From the NCBI RefSeq assembly GCF_004114695.1, contig NZ_CP035310.1:1347501-1411500 (forward strand): a stretch of 64,000 nucleotides of DNA, read 5' to 3'. The notes under the pieces are model-generated. The model did not search any database. It worked only from the letters and a program-made list of their open reading frames with translations, and was not told the DNA's origin. Made by a program: the position numbers and the translations under genes. Of the stretch, positions 34,944-43,842 are shown one piece after another (the stretch's first letter is position 1; every line of letters starts with the position of its first letter). This DNA is from Erythrobacter sp. HKB08. Lineage in GTDB: Bacteria; Pseudomonadota; Alphaproteobacteria; Sphingomonadales; Sphingomonadaceae.

Positions 34944-36580
34944 TTCTTGGAGGTTCCTTTCCTGCTCCCGGCGGCTTTCGAACGCGCCGTTTTTGTTTTG
35001 GTGCCCGTTTTGGTGGCGGTCTTCGCCGCTGCGGGCTTGCTTGCGACCCGCTTCTTCGGGGCGGGTTTGGTTGTCTTTGCTGCCGCTTTCGCCGCAGGCT
35101 TGCGCTTTGCAGGCGCTTTCGCCTTTGCAGCGGGTTTCTTCTTCGTCTTCGGATCGGCGGCCTTGGCTGCGGCTGCCTTGAGTTCCTCGAAGCTCTTTTC
35201 GATGCATTCGACGTAGAATTCGGGATCCGGCATCATTTCGCGGTCGGCGGTGAAGCTGATCGTCGCTTCCTTGGTGTAGCTCTGCACGACATGGGCGAGA
35301 CCCATACCGTCGGTCAGGCAGATCAGCCCCATCATGCTTTCGAGCCTTGCACCGGCGGAATAGATCGGCACCGGTGGGCCAGGCACATTGGTCACTACCG
35401 TGGTGAAAATCGGGCCGACCCCGCGATTGGCGAGGCTGAGGCGCGTGTAGAGCTGCGCGCCGAGCGCCATGTAGAGGGCAGGGCTTACCTTGCTGACCTC
35501 TGTCATGTTGCGCGCACCGATGGCATCGGTCATCGCCTTGGAATTGGTCGTCCGGTTGTGGACATAGGCCAGCCGTTCCGCAGCATCGGCTATGTGCGTG
35601 CCGAGCGGAGCGACCATGGCGGCGACCTGGTTGCCCATGTCGCCCTTCTCGCCCGACGAGCGCACCGAAATCGGCGCCATTGCGGTCAGCGTCTTGTCCG
35701 GCAGTTCCTTCTTGCTTTCGAGGTAGCGCCGCATCGCCCCGCCGATGATGGCGAGGAACACATCGTTGACCTTGCTGTCGGGCACCAGCGCGCGGATCGC
35801 CTTGATCTCGGCGAGCGGAAAACTGCGCCCCTCGACCACGCGGTGGGGCGAAATCTTGCGATTGAAGCGCGTTTTCGGCGCGATCATCTCGCGCGACAGG
35901 TCGAACTCCTTGGTGACCAGCCCCTTGATCGCATTGGCGATACCCGGAGCTGCCTTCGCCGCGACTTCAAGTTGCTTGAGCGGGTTGGTCATCGCGTTGA
36001 AATAGCTCTTGCCGAGCAGTTCGACCGCGTTGGGAATCTTCTCCGGCTTCCATGTGTCGGGGAAATCCGGGGGCGGGTCGCCTGGGTTGAGCGTGTGGGT
36101 GACCTCCATCAGGTCGATCCCGCTCATCCCGTCGATCGCGGCATGGTGGACCTTCGTGATGTAGGCATAGCTGCCCTTCGGGATGCCTTCGACATTGTCG
36201 AGACCTTCGACCACGGTGAATTCCCATGGCGGGCGCTCGAGGTCGAGCGGGCGGGCGAAGATGCGCGCCGCCTGAATGCACAGCTGCCGCCAGTCGCCCG
36301 GCTTGGGCAGTGCAACGTGGCGCACATGGTATTCGAGATCGAAATCCGGGTCCTCGACCCAGTAGGGATAGTCGAGGTCGAACGGCACCCGCACCAGCCG
36401 TTGGCGCAGTGTCTTCGACATCTTCATTCGGTCATCTAGGAAACCGAGGATGTCCTTGAACCGGACGAAACCTCCGGGCGCCGTCTCGGGATTGTATATC
36501 AGGATCGAGCCGATGTGCATCGGCGAGTTGCGCGTTTCGAGCGCAACGAAGCTGGCATCCATGCCCTGCAGCTGGCGCAA
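34940..36580 (-). CDS. Wax ester synthase/diacylglycerol acyltransferase with a histone-like C-terminal tail
   Basis: This 546-residue WS/DGAT-type O-acyltransferase transfers acyl groups from acyl-CoA to alcohols or diacylglycerol, forming storage lipids. The catalytic HHxxxDG motif is H145-H146-A-A-I-D150-G151. The enzyme region ends near 467. After it comes a strongly basic tail (about 468-546) with some two dozen lysines, four arginines and one acidic residue, built of KPAA/AKAPAKR-type repeats like histone H1 and like the DNA-binding tail of the granule protein PhaF. Its stop overlaps the esterase start (ATGA). Binding of the tail to DNA or to lipid-body surfaces is inference. Confidence 0.9.
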   Translation of the reverse strand: MRQLQGMDASFVALETRNSPMHIGSILIYNPETAPGGFVRFKDILGFLDDRMKMSKTLRQRLVRVPFDLDYPYWVEDPDFDLEYHVRHVALPKPGDWRQLCIQAARIFARPLDLERPPWEFTVVEGLDNVEGIPKGSYAYITKVHHAAIDGMSGIDLMEVTHTLNPGDPPPDFPDTWKPEKIPNAVELLGKSYFNAMTNPLKQLEVAAKAAPGIANAIKGLVTKEFDLSREMIAPKTRFNRKISPHRVVEGRSFPLAEIKAIRALVPDSKVNDVFLAIIGGAMRRYLESKKELPDKTLTAMAPISVRSSGEKGDMGNQVAAMVAPLGTHIADAAERLAYVHNRTTNSKAMTDAIGARNMTEVSKVSPALYMALGAQLYTRLSLANRGVGPIFTTVVTNVPGPPVPIYSAGARLESMMGLICLTDGMGLAHVVQSYTKEATISFTADREMMPDPEFYVECIEKSFEELKAAAAKAADPKTKKKPAAKAKAPAKRKPAAKAAAKTTKPAPKKRVASKPAAAKTATKTGTKTKTARSKAAGSRKGTSKK

Positions 36581-36678
36581 GGGCTATCTCCTGCGAACGG
36601 CCCACGTTTGCGCGGGTCCAAGTTGCACAGGATTACCAGCTTTGTGCGCCGCGTCAAAGGCGGGGCGCATAGGGCGCG

Positions 36679-37668
36679 TCAGGCGTAGGCTGCCTCGGCA
36701 GGCGGGGCGAGGTGATTGCGCAGCGAGCGGGCGAAATCCTCGCGGGTCTGGGCGCAAACCTTTGCTGCATATCGGCGCATCGGCGCGAGTGCGACATGCA
36801 GGCTCGAACGGCTGATGTGCAGGTCGTCGATGAAGTGATCCATCTCGCCGGTGTGGCGCAGCCTCACGCCTTGCATCTGGGGGATCGACTTGAGGTCGGC
36901 TTCCACCAGACCGTATTGCAGCAGCCCGCGATAGCCGACGCGCTCGCGCAGCCCGTCGACGACACGCAGTTCGAAGCGCTCGGCAATGCGCGAAAGTTGC
37001 GCATCGGTGCGGGCCAGCTGCGAGGTTTCCGATCCCCGGATACGGTTCTTGGCGACGATCCAATCGGGCTTGCGCATCTCGCGCCGCGCGAGTTCCTCGC
37101 GCAGGTCGAGAACGGTTCGCGCGAACATCGCCGGCGAACGGATATCCTGCGAAACCGGATCGAAATGAGCCAGCATGTCGAGGTCGAAGAAGGACGCGTT
37201 GACCGGCGTCACGATCGTGTCGGCAATCGCCATGGCGCGGCGGACGACAGGATTGTCGTGGCCCGGAGCGTCGATGACGATGATGTCGCACTGGTTTCCG
37301 ACGCGCATGATCTCCTGCAGCAGCATCGCCGTGCTCGGCAGCGAAGGCGCGCAGACGCGCGGGGTCGGCAGGTCGAGCCCGAGGCAGACGGCGGTACCGT
37401 GACGGTTCTCGATCGAGCGGGACAGGCTGCGCTGGCGGCGGTCGAGGTCGACTGCGAGGACGCGGTGGCCACGGTTGGCGAGGCGAACGGCGGTGTTGAA
37501 GGCGAGGGTCGATTTGCCGACGCCGCCCTTCTCGTTGGCGAAGAGAATGATGTGAGCATCCGGCCGCGATCGACGGACGATGTCGTCGACTACGCGCTTC
37601 GGGCTCTCGCCATTGTCGTAACTTGCGATTTCGGTCCTTGCCGCGTCGCGCAGATTTTCCTGCGTCAT
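36679..37668 (-). CDS. mipZ: MipZ, ParA-type ATPase that positions the division plane
   Basis: MipZ forms a gradient from ParB-bound origins and blocks FtsZ assembly away from midcell in alphaproteobacteria. This 329-residue protein has the deviant Walker A of the MinD/ParA group, NEKGGVGKST (45-54), and a Walker B region IIVIDAPGHDN. The ATG at 37668 was preferred over a GTG 57 bases upstream because it has a GAGG ribosome-binding sequence at correct distance and leaves the DnaA box and GANTC sites in the untranslated upstream region. It is transcribed alone, away from the flavoprotein gene, which reads toward the same direction upstream. Confidence 0.9.
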   Translation of the reverse strand: MTQENLRDAARTEIASYDNGESPKRVVDDIVRRSRPDAHIILFANEKGGVGKSTLAFNTAVRLANRGHRVLAVDLDRRQRSLSRSIENRHGTAVCLGLDLPTPRVCAPSLPSTAMLLQEIMRVGNQCDIIVIDAPGHDNPVVRRAMAIADTIVTPVNASFFDLDMLAHFDPVSQDIRSPAMFARTVLDLREELARREMRKPDWIVAKNRIRGSETSQLARTDAQLSRIAERFELRVVDGLRERVGYRGLLQYGLVEADLKSIPQMQGVRLRHTGEMDHFIDDLHISRSSLHVALAPMRRYAAKVCAQTREDFARSLRNHLAPPAEAAYA

Positions 37669-37702
37669 CCCCAACCTCGTCGTTGCGCCCCGAGGGTCTC
37701 CC

Positions 37703-37723
37703 GATTCGGCATCATGCCGATTC
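37703..37723. promoter_or_regulatory. Two GANTC (CcrM-type methylation) sites before mipZ
   Basis: GATTC is found at 37703-37707 and again at 37719-37723, 16 bases apart, in the 60 bases before the mipZ start. In Caulobacter, mipZ and ftsZ expression depends on methylation of such sites by CcrM. A third site (GAATC) is at 37805-37809 at the end of the flavoprotein gene. The function here is inference from the known regulation in a relative. Confidence 0.55.
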
Positions 37724-37728
37724 ACAAC

Positions 37729-37737
37729 TTATCCACA
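37729..37737 (+). promoter_or_regulatory. Perfect DnaA box (TTATCCACA) before mipZ
   Basis: The nonamer TTATCCACA is a perfect match to the high-affinity DnaA box and lies 61 bases upstream of the chosen mipZ start. DnaA acts as a transcription factor for cell-cycle genes in Caulobacter, so a role in mipZ timing is likely. Only one perfect box is seen here, so this is not an origin. Confidence 0.6.
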
Positions 37738-37807
37738 AGGTATTTAACAGGGGGTTCTCAATTGCCGGACTTGGTGAATGACGGTTTCACCATGCGTCGG
37801 GCTTGAA

Positions 37808-38980
37808 TCAGAGCGCTTCGCCTGCGGCCATTCCGCTCGCCCAGGCCCATTGGAAATTATAGCCGCCAAGCCAACCGGTCACATCGACCGCTTCGCCGAT
37901 CGCGAAGAGGCCGGGGACACGCATGCTCTCCATCGTCTTGGACGAAAGCTCACTGGTGGAGATGCCGCCGACGGTCACTTCCGCCTTGGCAAACCCCTCG
38001 CTGCCGCTCGGCCGGAACTGCCAGCGCCGAAGTTGCTCCTCCGCGCCGCGCAGGGCCTTGTCGGGAAGGTTGCCGAGGTCGCCGGGCAGGGCGATCTTCT
38101 CGTCAAGTATGTCCGCCAAGCGGTCGGGCAGGGCTTCGCGAAGGAGCGATCGGATCGTCGACTTCGGGTTCGAACGCTTTGTCTCGAGGAGCCAGTCGGT
38201 CTCGCGACCGGGCAGGAAATCGATCGTCACCGGGTCACCGGGGCGCCAGTAGGAACTGACCTGCAAGATCGCCGGGCCGGACAGGCCGCGATGGGTAAAC
38301 AGCGCAGCTTCGGGAAAGCGTGCCTTGTTCGCCTCGGCGACGACTGGCGCGGAAACGCCCGAAATCTCGCGGAACAGGACCTCATCGCCGCCGAGCGTCA
38401 ACGGAACGAGGGCCGGTCGCGGCTCAACGACTTTGAGCCCGAACTGGCGAGCGAGTTCGTAGGCGAAGCCGGTTGCGCCCATTTTGGGGATCGACGGACC
38501 ACCGGTCGCGATGACCAGTTTTGGCGCACTGTATGTGCCGTTCTGTGTCGTGACGGCGAAATCGCCTGCATGTTCGACCGAGGCGATCTCCTCGCCGCAT
38601 TTCACCGTCACATCGCCCTTGGCGCATTCGTCGAGGAGCATGTCGACGATCTGCTTGGCCGAGCCATCGCAGAACAGCTGGCCGAGCGTCTTTTCGTGCC
38701 AGGCGATCCCGTAGCTCTCGACCAGATCGAGGAAGTCGCGCGCGGTGTAGCGGGCGAGGGCGCTCTTCGCGAAATGCGGATTTGCGGAGAGATAGTTCGC
38801 CGGACCGGCGCCGATATTGGTGAAATTGCAGCGCCCGCCGCCGGAGATGAGGATCTTCTTGCCCGGTTTCTCCGCCCGCTCGAGAACCAGCACGCGCAGG
38901 CCCCTCTGGCCTGCACGCGCGGCGCACATCAGGCCGGCTGCGCCTGCGCCGAGAATTATCGCATCGAAATTTTCACTCAC
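37808..38980 (-). CDS. HI0933/BaiN-family FAD-dependent oxidoreductase
   Basis: This 390-residue flavoprotein has the FAD loop IILGAGAAGLMCAARAG (about 8-24) and the family motif GKKILISGGGRCNFTN, with the C-terminal YNFQWAWASGMAAG. Relatives are annotated as aminoacetone oxidase-like, BaiN or YhiN proteins; their natural substrates are mostly unknown. The start is GTG at 38980, divergent from uvrC across 54 bases. It ends shortly before the mipZ control region. The catalytic reaction cannot be named from sequence. Confidence 0.85.
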   Translation of the reverse strand: MSENFDAIILGAGAAGLMCAARAGQRGLRVLVLERAEKPGKKILISGGGRCNFTNIGAGPANYLSANPHFAKSALARYTARDFLDLVESYGIAWHEKTLGQLFCDGSAKQIVDMLLDECAKGDVTVKCGEEIASVEHAGDFAVTTQNGTYSAPKLVIATGGPSIPKMGATGFAYELARQFGLKVVEPRPALVPLTLGGDEVLFREISGVSAPVVAEANKARFPEAALFTHRGLSGPAILQVSSYWRPGDPVTIDFLPGRETDWLLETKRSNPKSTIRSLLREALPDRLADILDEKIALPGDLGNLPDKALRGAEEQLRRWQFRPSGSEGFAKAEVTVGGISTSELSSKTMESMRVPGLFAIGEAVDVTGWLGGYNFQWAWASGMAAGEAL

Positions 38981-39034
38981 CCGCGCCCCATCGCGGCTTT
39001 GCCATTTGGGCGCAAGATTCCTATCTGCCTTGCG

Positions 39035-40987
39035 ATGGCTCGCACACCGGCAGGATCACCGCACGACCCGCGCGGCGCGGAACGCTTCAACGAGGAGCGT
39101 GCCGCCTATACGGTCGCGAGCGCGCAGCCCGATCTCGAGGCGGGCGTCACCGCGATCCGCGAGACGGTGAAGGTGCTGAAGCCGCGCCCGGGCGTCTATC
39201 GCATGCTCGATGCGCGCGGCGACGTGCTCTACGTCGGCAAGGCGCGAAGCCTGAAGGCGCGGGTGGCGAACTACACGCAGGTCGCAAATCTCTCCAACCG
39301 GCTCCAGCGCATGGTTAGCCAGACGCGCCGGATGGAAATCGTCGTCACCAATTCGGAGGCCGAGGCGCTGCTGCTCGAAGCGCAGCTGATCAAGCGTTTC
39401 CGCCCGCCGTTCAACGTGCTGCTGCGCGATGACAAGAGCTTTCCCTTCATCCTGCTGCGCGCCGACCATGCCTTCCCGCGCATCCACAAACATCGCGGAG
39501 CGCGCAAGGCGAAGGGCAATTACTACGGACCTTTCGCGAGCGCGGGGTCGGTCAACAAGACGCTCAATGCGCTGCAAAAGCTCTTCCTGCTGCGGAGTTG
39601 CACCGACAGCTTCTTCAACAATCGCGACCGGCCTTGCCTGCTCTACCAGATCAAGCGCTGCTCGGCCCCTTGCGTCGGCCGGATCGACGAGGAAGGCTAC
39701 GACGAACTGGTCCAGCAGGCGAAGGACTTTCTGTCGGGCAAGTCTTCCGCCGTTCAGGCCAATATCGAGAGGCAGATGGCCAAGGCGGCCGAGGAGCTGG
39801 ACTTCGAGACCGCCGCGATCCTGCGCGACCGGTTGCGCGCTGCGACCTTCATCCAGGGCAGCCAGGCGATCAATGCCGCAGGTGTAGGCGATGCGGATGT
39901 TTTCGCGCTGGCAAAGAAGGGCGGACAGATCGGTCTGCAAGCCTTCTTCATCAGGGGCGGCCAGAACTGGGGGCACCGCGCCTTCTTCCCAAAGAACACC
40001 GGAGATGTCGGAGAGGACGAAGTGCTCGCCGACGTGCTGCTGCAATTCTACGAGGAAGTCCCGCCGCCGCGCACGATCCTGGTCGATCGCGAATTGCCCG
40101 AACAGGAGCTGATCGAAGCGGCGCTGTGCGAAAGCGCAGGCCACAAGGTCGCGATCTCGATCCCGCAGCGGGGCGATCGCCGCAAGCTGATGGACCAGGC
40201 GAAGCGCAATGCGGTGGAGGCGCTCGAACGTCGTCTCGCCGAAAGCGGGACGAAGGCCAAGGTCATGCGCGAGATGGCCGAATTCCTCGAATTGCCCGAG
40301 GTGCCGCAGCGTATCGAGGTCTACGACAACAGTCACATCCAGGGCGCCAAGGCAGTCGGCGCGATGGTCGTTGCCGGGCCGGAAGGCTTCATCAAGGGCC
40401 AGTATCGCAAGTTCAATATCAAGAACGCGCAGACCAACGACGACTTCGGCATGATGCGCGAAGTCATGCGTCGCCGGTTCGAGCGCGCGATGAAGGAAGA
40501 CCCGGACCGCGAGACCACCGGCGACAAGGCGGTGTGGCCCGATCTCGTCCTGATCGACGGCGGCAAGGGCCAGATGTCGAGCGTTCGCGATACGCTGGAA
40601 GAGCTGGGCATCGAGGACGTCCCGCTGATCGCCATCGCCAAGGGCCCGCACCACGGGCGCGAGGGGAGAGAGGTGTTCCACTTCCCCGACGGACGCGAGA
40701 AGACGCTGCCGACCAATTCGCCCGTGCTGTTCTACCTCCAGAACCTGCGCGACGAGGTGCACCGCTTCGTCATCGGAGCGCACAGGCAGAAGCGCAGCCG
40801 CGCGATCAGCGCCTCGCCGCTCGACGAGATTCCCGGCATCGGCCCGACCCGTAAACGCGCGCTGCTGCTCCACTTCGGTACCGCGAGCCGCGTGCGTGCA
40901 GCTGCGCTAGACGATCTCAAGCGCGCGCCCGGCATCAGCGAAGCGGTGGCGCAAAAGATCTACGACTTCTATCATGCAAGCGGGTAG
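39035..40987 (+). CDS. uvrC: Excinuclease ABC subunit C
   Basis: UvrC makes both incisions around a DNA lesion in nucleotide excision repair. The 650-residue protein has an N-terminal GIY-YIG nuclease domain (PGVYRML and DVLYVGKA, about 52-70), a UvrB-binding UVR segment (near 240-280), an RNase-H-like C-terminal nuclease with RIEVYDNSHIQG and a helix-hairpin-helix end (IPGIGPTRKRALLLHFG). The ATG at 39035 lies just before the conserved part; the upstream frame stays open only because it runs across the flavoprotein gene. No SOS box (GAAC-N7-GAAC type) was seen upstream. Confidence 0.96.
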   Translation: MARTPAGSPHDPRGAERFNEERAAYTVASAQPDLEAGVTAIRETVKVLKPRPGVYRMLDARGDVLYVGKARSLKARVANYTQVANLSNRLQRMVSQTRRMEIVVTNSEAEALLLEAQLIKRFRPPFNVLLRDDKSFPFILLRADHAFPRIHKHRGARKAKGNYYGPFASAGSVNKTLNALQKLFLLRSCTDSFFNNRDRPCLLYQIKRCSAPCVGRIDEEGYDELVQQAKDFLSGKSSAVQANIERQMAKAAEELDFETAAILRDRLRAATFIQGSQAINAAGVGDADVFALAKKGGQIGLQAFFIRGGQNWGHRAFFPKNTGDVGEDEVLADVLLQFYEEVPPPRTILVDRELPEQELIEAALCESAGHKVAISIPQRGDRRKLMDQAKRNAVEALERRLAESGTKAKVMREMAEFLELPEVPQRIEVYDNSHIQGAKAVGAMVVAGPEGFIKGQYRKFNIKNAQTNDDFGMMREVMRRRFERAMKEDPDRETTGDKAVWPDLVLIDGGKGQMSSVRDTLEELGIEDVPLIAIAKGPHHGREGREVFHFPDGREKTLPTNSPVLFYLQNLRDEVHRFVIGAHRQKRSRAISASPLDEIPGIGPTRKRALLLHFGTASRVRAAALDDLKRAPGISEAVAQKIYDFYHASG

Positions 40988-41008
40988 CTGCTGACGGGAG
41001 GGAGCGGA

Positions 41009-41695
41009 TTGGCCGCCAAAGGCGCAGTTTCACGCTGGCTGAGAATAGCCGCGCTGGCATTCGGCCTGTTCGTATTGCCGTTCCTGATCCTGCTGCCTGC
41101 GACGCCCTATCTGATCGAGTTCGCACGCGAGGCCGGGTCGCGATCGCCCACGCTCGCGTTCGTCACCATCATCGGCCTGTTCTGCCTCGACGCGGCGGCG
41201 TTTATCCCGAACGGCCTTGTCGGCGCATTGGCTGCACAGGCGCTCGACTGGCCTGCCGCAGCCGCCTCGGTCTGGATCGGGCTGATGACCGCGAGCAGCC
41301 TGAGCTACGCGCTCGGCTACTTCGCCGGTCGCCCGCTCGCGCGAAAGATCGTCGGCGCGGACGACCTCGCCGCCGCACAGGAGCGCGCGAAGGGCATCAC
41401 CAGCCTCGTCCTGTTCATGACCCGCCCCGTACCGGTCATTGGTGAGACGATCCTCGTTGCCTCGGGAATCGCGAGCTATCCGTTCCGGCGGTTCTTCGTC
41501 GCGGTCGGCAGTGCCAATGTGTTCGTCACCGCGACCTATGTCGGGCTCGGGAAATACTTCGGTTCGGTCGATCCGGAGAGGGTCTTGATTATCGCGACTG
41601 TCGGCATTCCGCTCGTTGCGGGCGCGGCATACTTGCTCGTCCGTTTCGCGCGCAGCCGTCTCGCGAGAAAGGCCTCGGCCGAGCGCGAAAATTGA
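41009..41695 (+). CDS. VTT-domain (DedA/TVP38-TMEM64) membrane protein
   Basis: This 228-residue integral protein has five or six membrane segments and the VTT core (ALGYFAGRPLARKIVG, then FMTRPVPVIGETILVASGIA). Members are implicated in lipid scrambling or small-molecule transport. The start is a TTG at 41009, supported by a perfect ribosome-binding sequence (GGGAGGGAG, 40996-41004) at standard spacing. It follows uvrC by 21 bases. Its stop codon is part of the FNR/FixK-like palindrome of the next gene. Confidence 0.8.
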   Translation: MAAKGAVSRWLRIAALAFGLFVLPFLILLPATPYLIEFAREAGSRSPTLAFVTIIGLFCLDAAAFIPNGLVGALAAQALDWPAAAASVWIGLMTASSLSYALGYFAGRPLARKIVGADDLAAAQERAKGITSLVLFMTRPVPVIGETILVASGIASYPFRRFFVAVGSANVFVTATYVGLGKYFGSVDPERVLIIATVGIPLVAGAAYLLVRFARSRLARKASAEREN

Positions 41696-41705
41696 CATGG
41701 ATCAA
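41692..41705 (+). promoter_or_regulatory. FNR/FixK-type binding site before the universal stress gene
   Basis: TTGACATGGATCAA reads, on the other strand, TTGAT-N4-GTCAA, an exact match to the TTGAT-N4-(A/G)TCAA box used by FNR/FixK/FnrL regulators in alphaproteobacteria. It overlaps the stop codon of the VTT gene and ends 54 bases before the universal stress protein start, a normal position for activation at about -40. The regulator gene is not in this window. Confidence 0.6.
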
Positions 41706-41759
41706 TGCGAGAGGGGATGCTGCCGCCTAACTTCGAGTCGTCAATTCGAGGAGGCTGCC

Positions 41760-42575
41760 ATGCGTTCGATACTGGTCCATATGTATGACGATGAGGGTCT
41801 GGATGGCCGCCTGGCCGTCGCCGGAGACCTTGCCCGCGCGTTCGAGGGGCATGTGACCTGCCTCAACGCGATCCCCTACGAGGCATCGGCGCCCGGCGAA
41901 CCGTTCGGCCTCGCCTTCGCCGCCATGATCCCTGTCATGCGCGAAAATGCGGCCAAGCTGAAAGAGCGTGTGACGACCGACCTCGCCAACGAGGATTTCG
42001 CGTGGGACTACATCGAGCAGTCGGGCACGGCATATCCCTGCCTGCTGCACAATGCGACGCTGGCCGATGTCGTCGTGATGGGTACGGCGGAGCCGAAGAT
42101 CGGTGGTGGCGCTCCCTCGGCCACACTGGGAGCCTTCATCACGCACACGCGTACGCCGACGCTGGTCGTGCCCGAGGGCTGCGACAAGATAGAGGTCGGT
42201 GCGCCTGCCTTCGTCGCCTGGAACGGCTATCCCGAAGGCTCCAACGCCCTGCGGGCGGCCATGCCGCTGCTCCAGCGCGCGTCGAAAGTCTATCTAGCCT
42301 CGGTCGACGAGGGTCAGGACGAACCGGGCCGCGACTTCCCGCGGCTGGACGGGGCGCACTACCTCGCCCGCCATGACATCGAGGCGGAAGTCATCTCGCT
42401 GCCGAAGAGCGACAAGAAGGTCGCCGATGTCCTTGCAGAAGCTGCTGTCGCCCGCGATGCCGGCCTCATGGTCATGGGCGCCTATGGCCGCAGCAGGCTG
42501 TCGGAAATGGTCTTCGGCGGCGTGACGCGGCAGATGCTCAAGAGCCCGCCGATGCCGGTCCTGATGGCGCACTGA
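41760..42575 (+). CDS. Universal stress protein (two Usp-like domains)
   Basis: The 271-residue protein contains two UspA-like folds. The first starts MRSILVHMYDDEG; the second ends in the ATP-binding loop GAYGRSRLSEMVFGGVTRQML (G-x2-G-x9-G pattern). Universal stress proteins bind ATP or AMP and help cells under starvation or low oxygen. A GAGGAGG ribosome-binding sequence (41748-41754) precedes the ATG. An FNR/FixK-type box sits 54 bases upstream, which suggests induction by oxygen limitation. Its stop is 12 bases from the stop of the convergent ygiC-like gene. Confidence 0.88.
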   Translation: MRSILVHMYDDEGLDGRLAVAGDLARAFEGHVTCLNAIPYEASAPGEPFGLAFAAMIPVMRENAAKLKERVTTDLANEDFAWDYIEQSGTAYPCLLHNATLADVVVMGTAEPKIGGGAPSATLGAFITHTRTPTLVVPEGCDKIEVGAPAFVAWNGYPEGSNALRAAMPLLQRASKVYLASVDEGQDEPGRDFPRLDGAHYLARHDIEAEVISLPKSDKKVADVLAEAAVARDAGLMVMGAYGRSRLSEMVFGGVTRQMLKSPPMPVLMAH

Positions 42576-42587
42576 GGCGCCGCCCGC

Positions 42588-43754
42588 TCAATCGACGATT
42601 GCGTGGGGCAGGAAGCGAGCGAGGTCGCGGGTAATCGGGCTCGCGTCCTCGCGGATCGACATGGCGACCGCATCGTCGCCGACGATCCAGCTGCCGATGA
42701 CGGCGTGATTGTTGCCGTGGCGCGCAATCGGCGCATAGCCCTGGATGATGCCGCCTTCCGCGCCATAGCCTTCTTCCGGTCCGCGATGGTGCTCCTGCCC
42801 GTCGAACAGCGCGATATCGGCGCCTTCGCGGCTGAAGAAGGGTTTGAAGACGTGCGGCCCGGACGCCATTTCGAGCGCCTCTGGACTGTCGGCGAAATAG
42901 GCGGGCAGGAGGTTGCGATGACCCCTGTGGCGCTCCCATAGCAGCGGCAGCATCGCCTTGTTCGACAGGATCGCCTTCCACGCCGGTTCGATGAACATGG
43001 TCTTGGACTGCGCGACCTTCTTTCCGAAGCTCTCGCGCATCATGTCTTCCCACGGGTAGAGCTTGAATAGCGCGCCGATCCGGTAGCCTTCCGCGTCGAC
43101 GAAATTGCCGGCATCGTCGATCCCGATATCGTCCACACCGACGAAGCGCGTTTCGAGCCCGGCCTGCCCGGCAAGATCCTCCAGATAGAGCACTGTCGAG
43201 CGGTCTTCGAGATGGGTCTCCACTGCCGACAGGTGCAGCAGGCTGCCCTTGGTCAGGATCTGCCCGAACCGCTCGATCAGCGCTTCGTGCAGCCGGTTGA
43301 ACTGGTCCGCGCTCTCGGGCAGCTGGCCGGACGCGACGACATCCTCGAGCCAGCCCCACTGGAAGAACGCCGTCTCGTAGATGCTGGTGGGCGTGTCGGC
43401 ATTGAATTCGAGCATCTTGGCCGGGCCGCTGCCGTCATAGGCGAAGTCGAACCGGCCGTAGAGCGACATGTCGGTGTCGTGCCACGAAGCGGCAACGATA
43501 TCGCGCATGTCCTCGGGTATCGCGAGCTTCTCCATCAGCTCCTGCGAACCGCAAGCCTCGTCCACAAGAGCCATGCACAGCGCGTAGAGCTCGGTCGAGG
43601 GATCCTCGATCTCGTCTTCGACTTCCCGCAGCGAAAACTGCCAATAGGCGCTTTCGTCCCAGTAAATCTCGCCATCGACATGATGGAACAGGAAACCGTT
43701 TTCCTTGGCGATTTCCTGCCAATTCGGCCTCGGCTCGATACTGACGCGCTGCAT
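42588..43754 (-). CDS. YgiC-type glutathionylspermidine-synthase-like ATP-grasp protein
   Basis: This 388-residue protein belongs to the glutathionylspermidine synthase family but has only the ATP-grasp ligase half, like E. coli YgiC; there is no amidase domain. Conserved blocks include FDFAYDGSG, FNADTPTS, LYPWEDM and GPHVFKPFFSREGADI. It probably forms an amide bond on a peptide or amine, with the substrate unknown. It is divergent from a DUF1190 gene (YgiB type); in E. coli the two are adjacent in one operon. I chose the ATG at 43754 because it starts the conserved domain. Confidence 0.85.
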   Translation of the reverse strand: MQRVSIEPRPNWQEIAKENGFLFHHVDGEIYWDESAYWQFSLREVEDEIEDPSTELYALCMALVDEACGSQELMEKLAIPEDMRDIVAASWHDTDMSLYGRFDFAYDGSGPAKMLEFNADTPTSIYETAFFQWGWLEDVVASGQLPESADQFNRLHEALIERFGQILTKGSLLHLSAVETHLEDRSTVLYLEDLAGQAGLETRFVGVDDIGIDDAGNFVDAEGYRIGALFKLYPWEDMMRESFGKKVAQSKTMFIEPAWKAILSNKAMLPLLWERHRGHRNLLPAYFADSPEALEMASGPHVFKPFFSREGADIALFDGQEHHRGPEEGYGAEGGIIQGYAPIARHGNNHAVIGSWIVGDDAVAMSIREDASPITRDLARFLPHAIVD

Positions 43755-43842
43755 TCTTGCGATCCCCTTGAAGTCGCTCACTTTCTGGTAGGGTTTTTCG
43801 TTTAAGCCAACAATCGAAAGGGTTTGCACGGGGGATTTTTTG

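Noticed and set aside
37729-37737. The DnaA box as part of a replication origin
   Set aside because: Only one perfect box is present, with no AT-rich unwinding region or origin genes.
37773-37791. A GGTGAA/TTCACC hairpin as a terminator for the flavoprotein gene
   Set aside because: It has only 6 bp and no T-run; it may be random.
37778-39034. An N-terminal extension of uvrC by about 419 codons
   Set aside because: The extension is antisense to the flavoprotein gene; the standard UvrC length starts at 39035.
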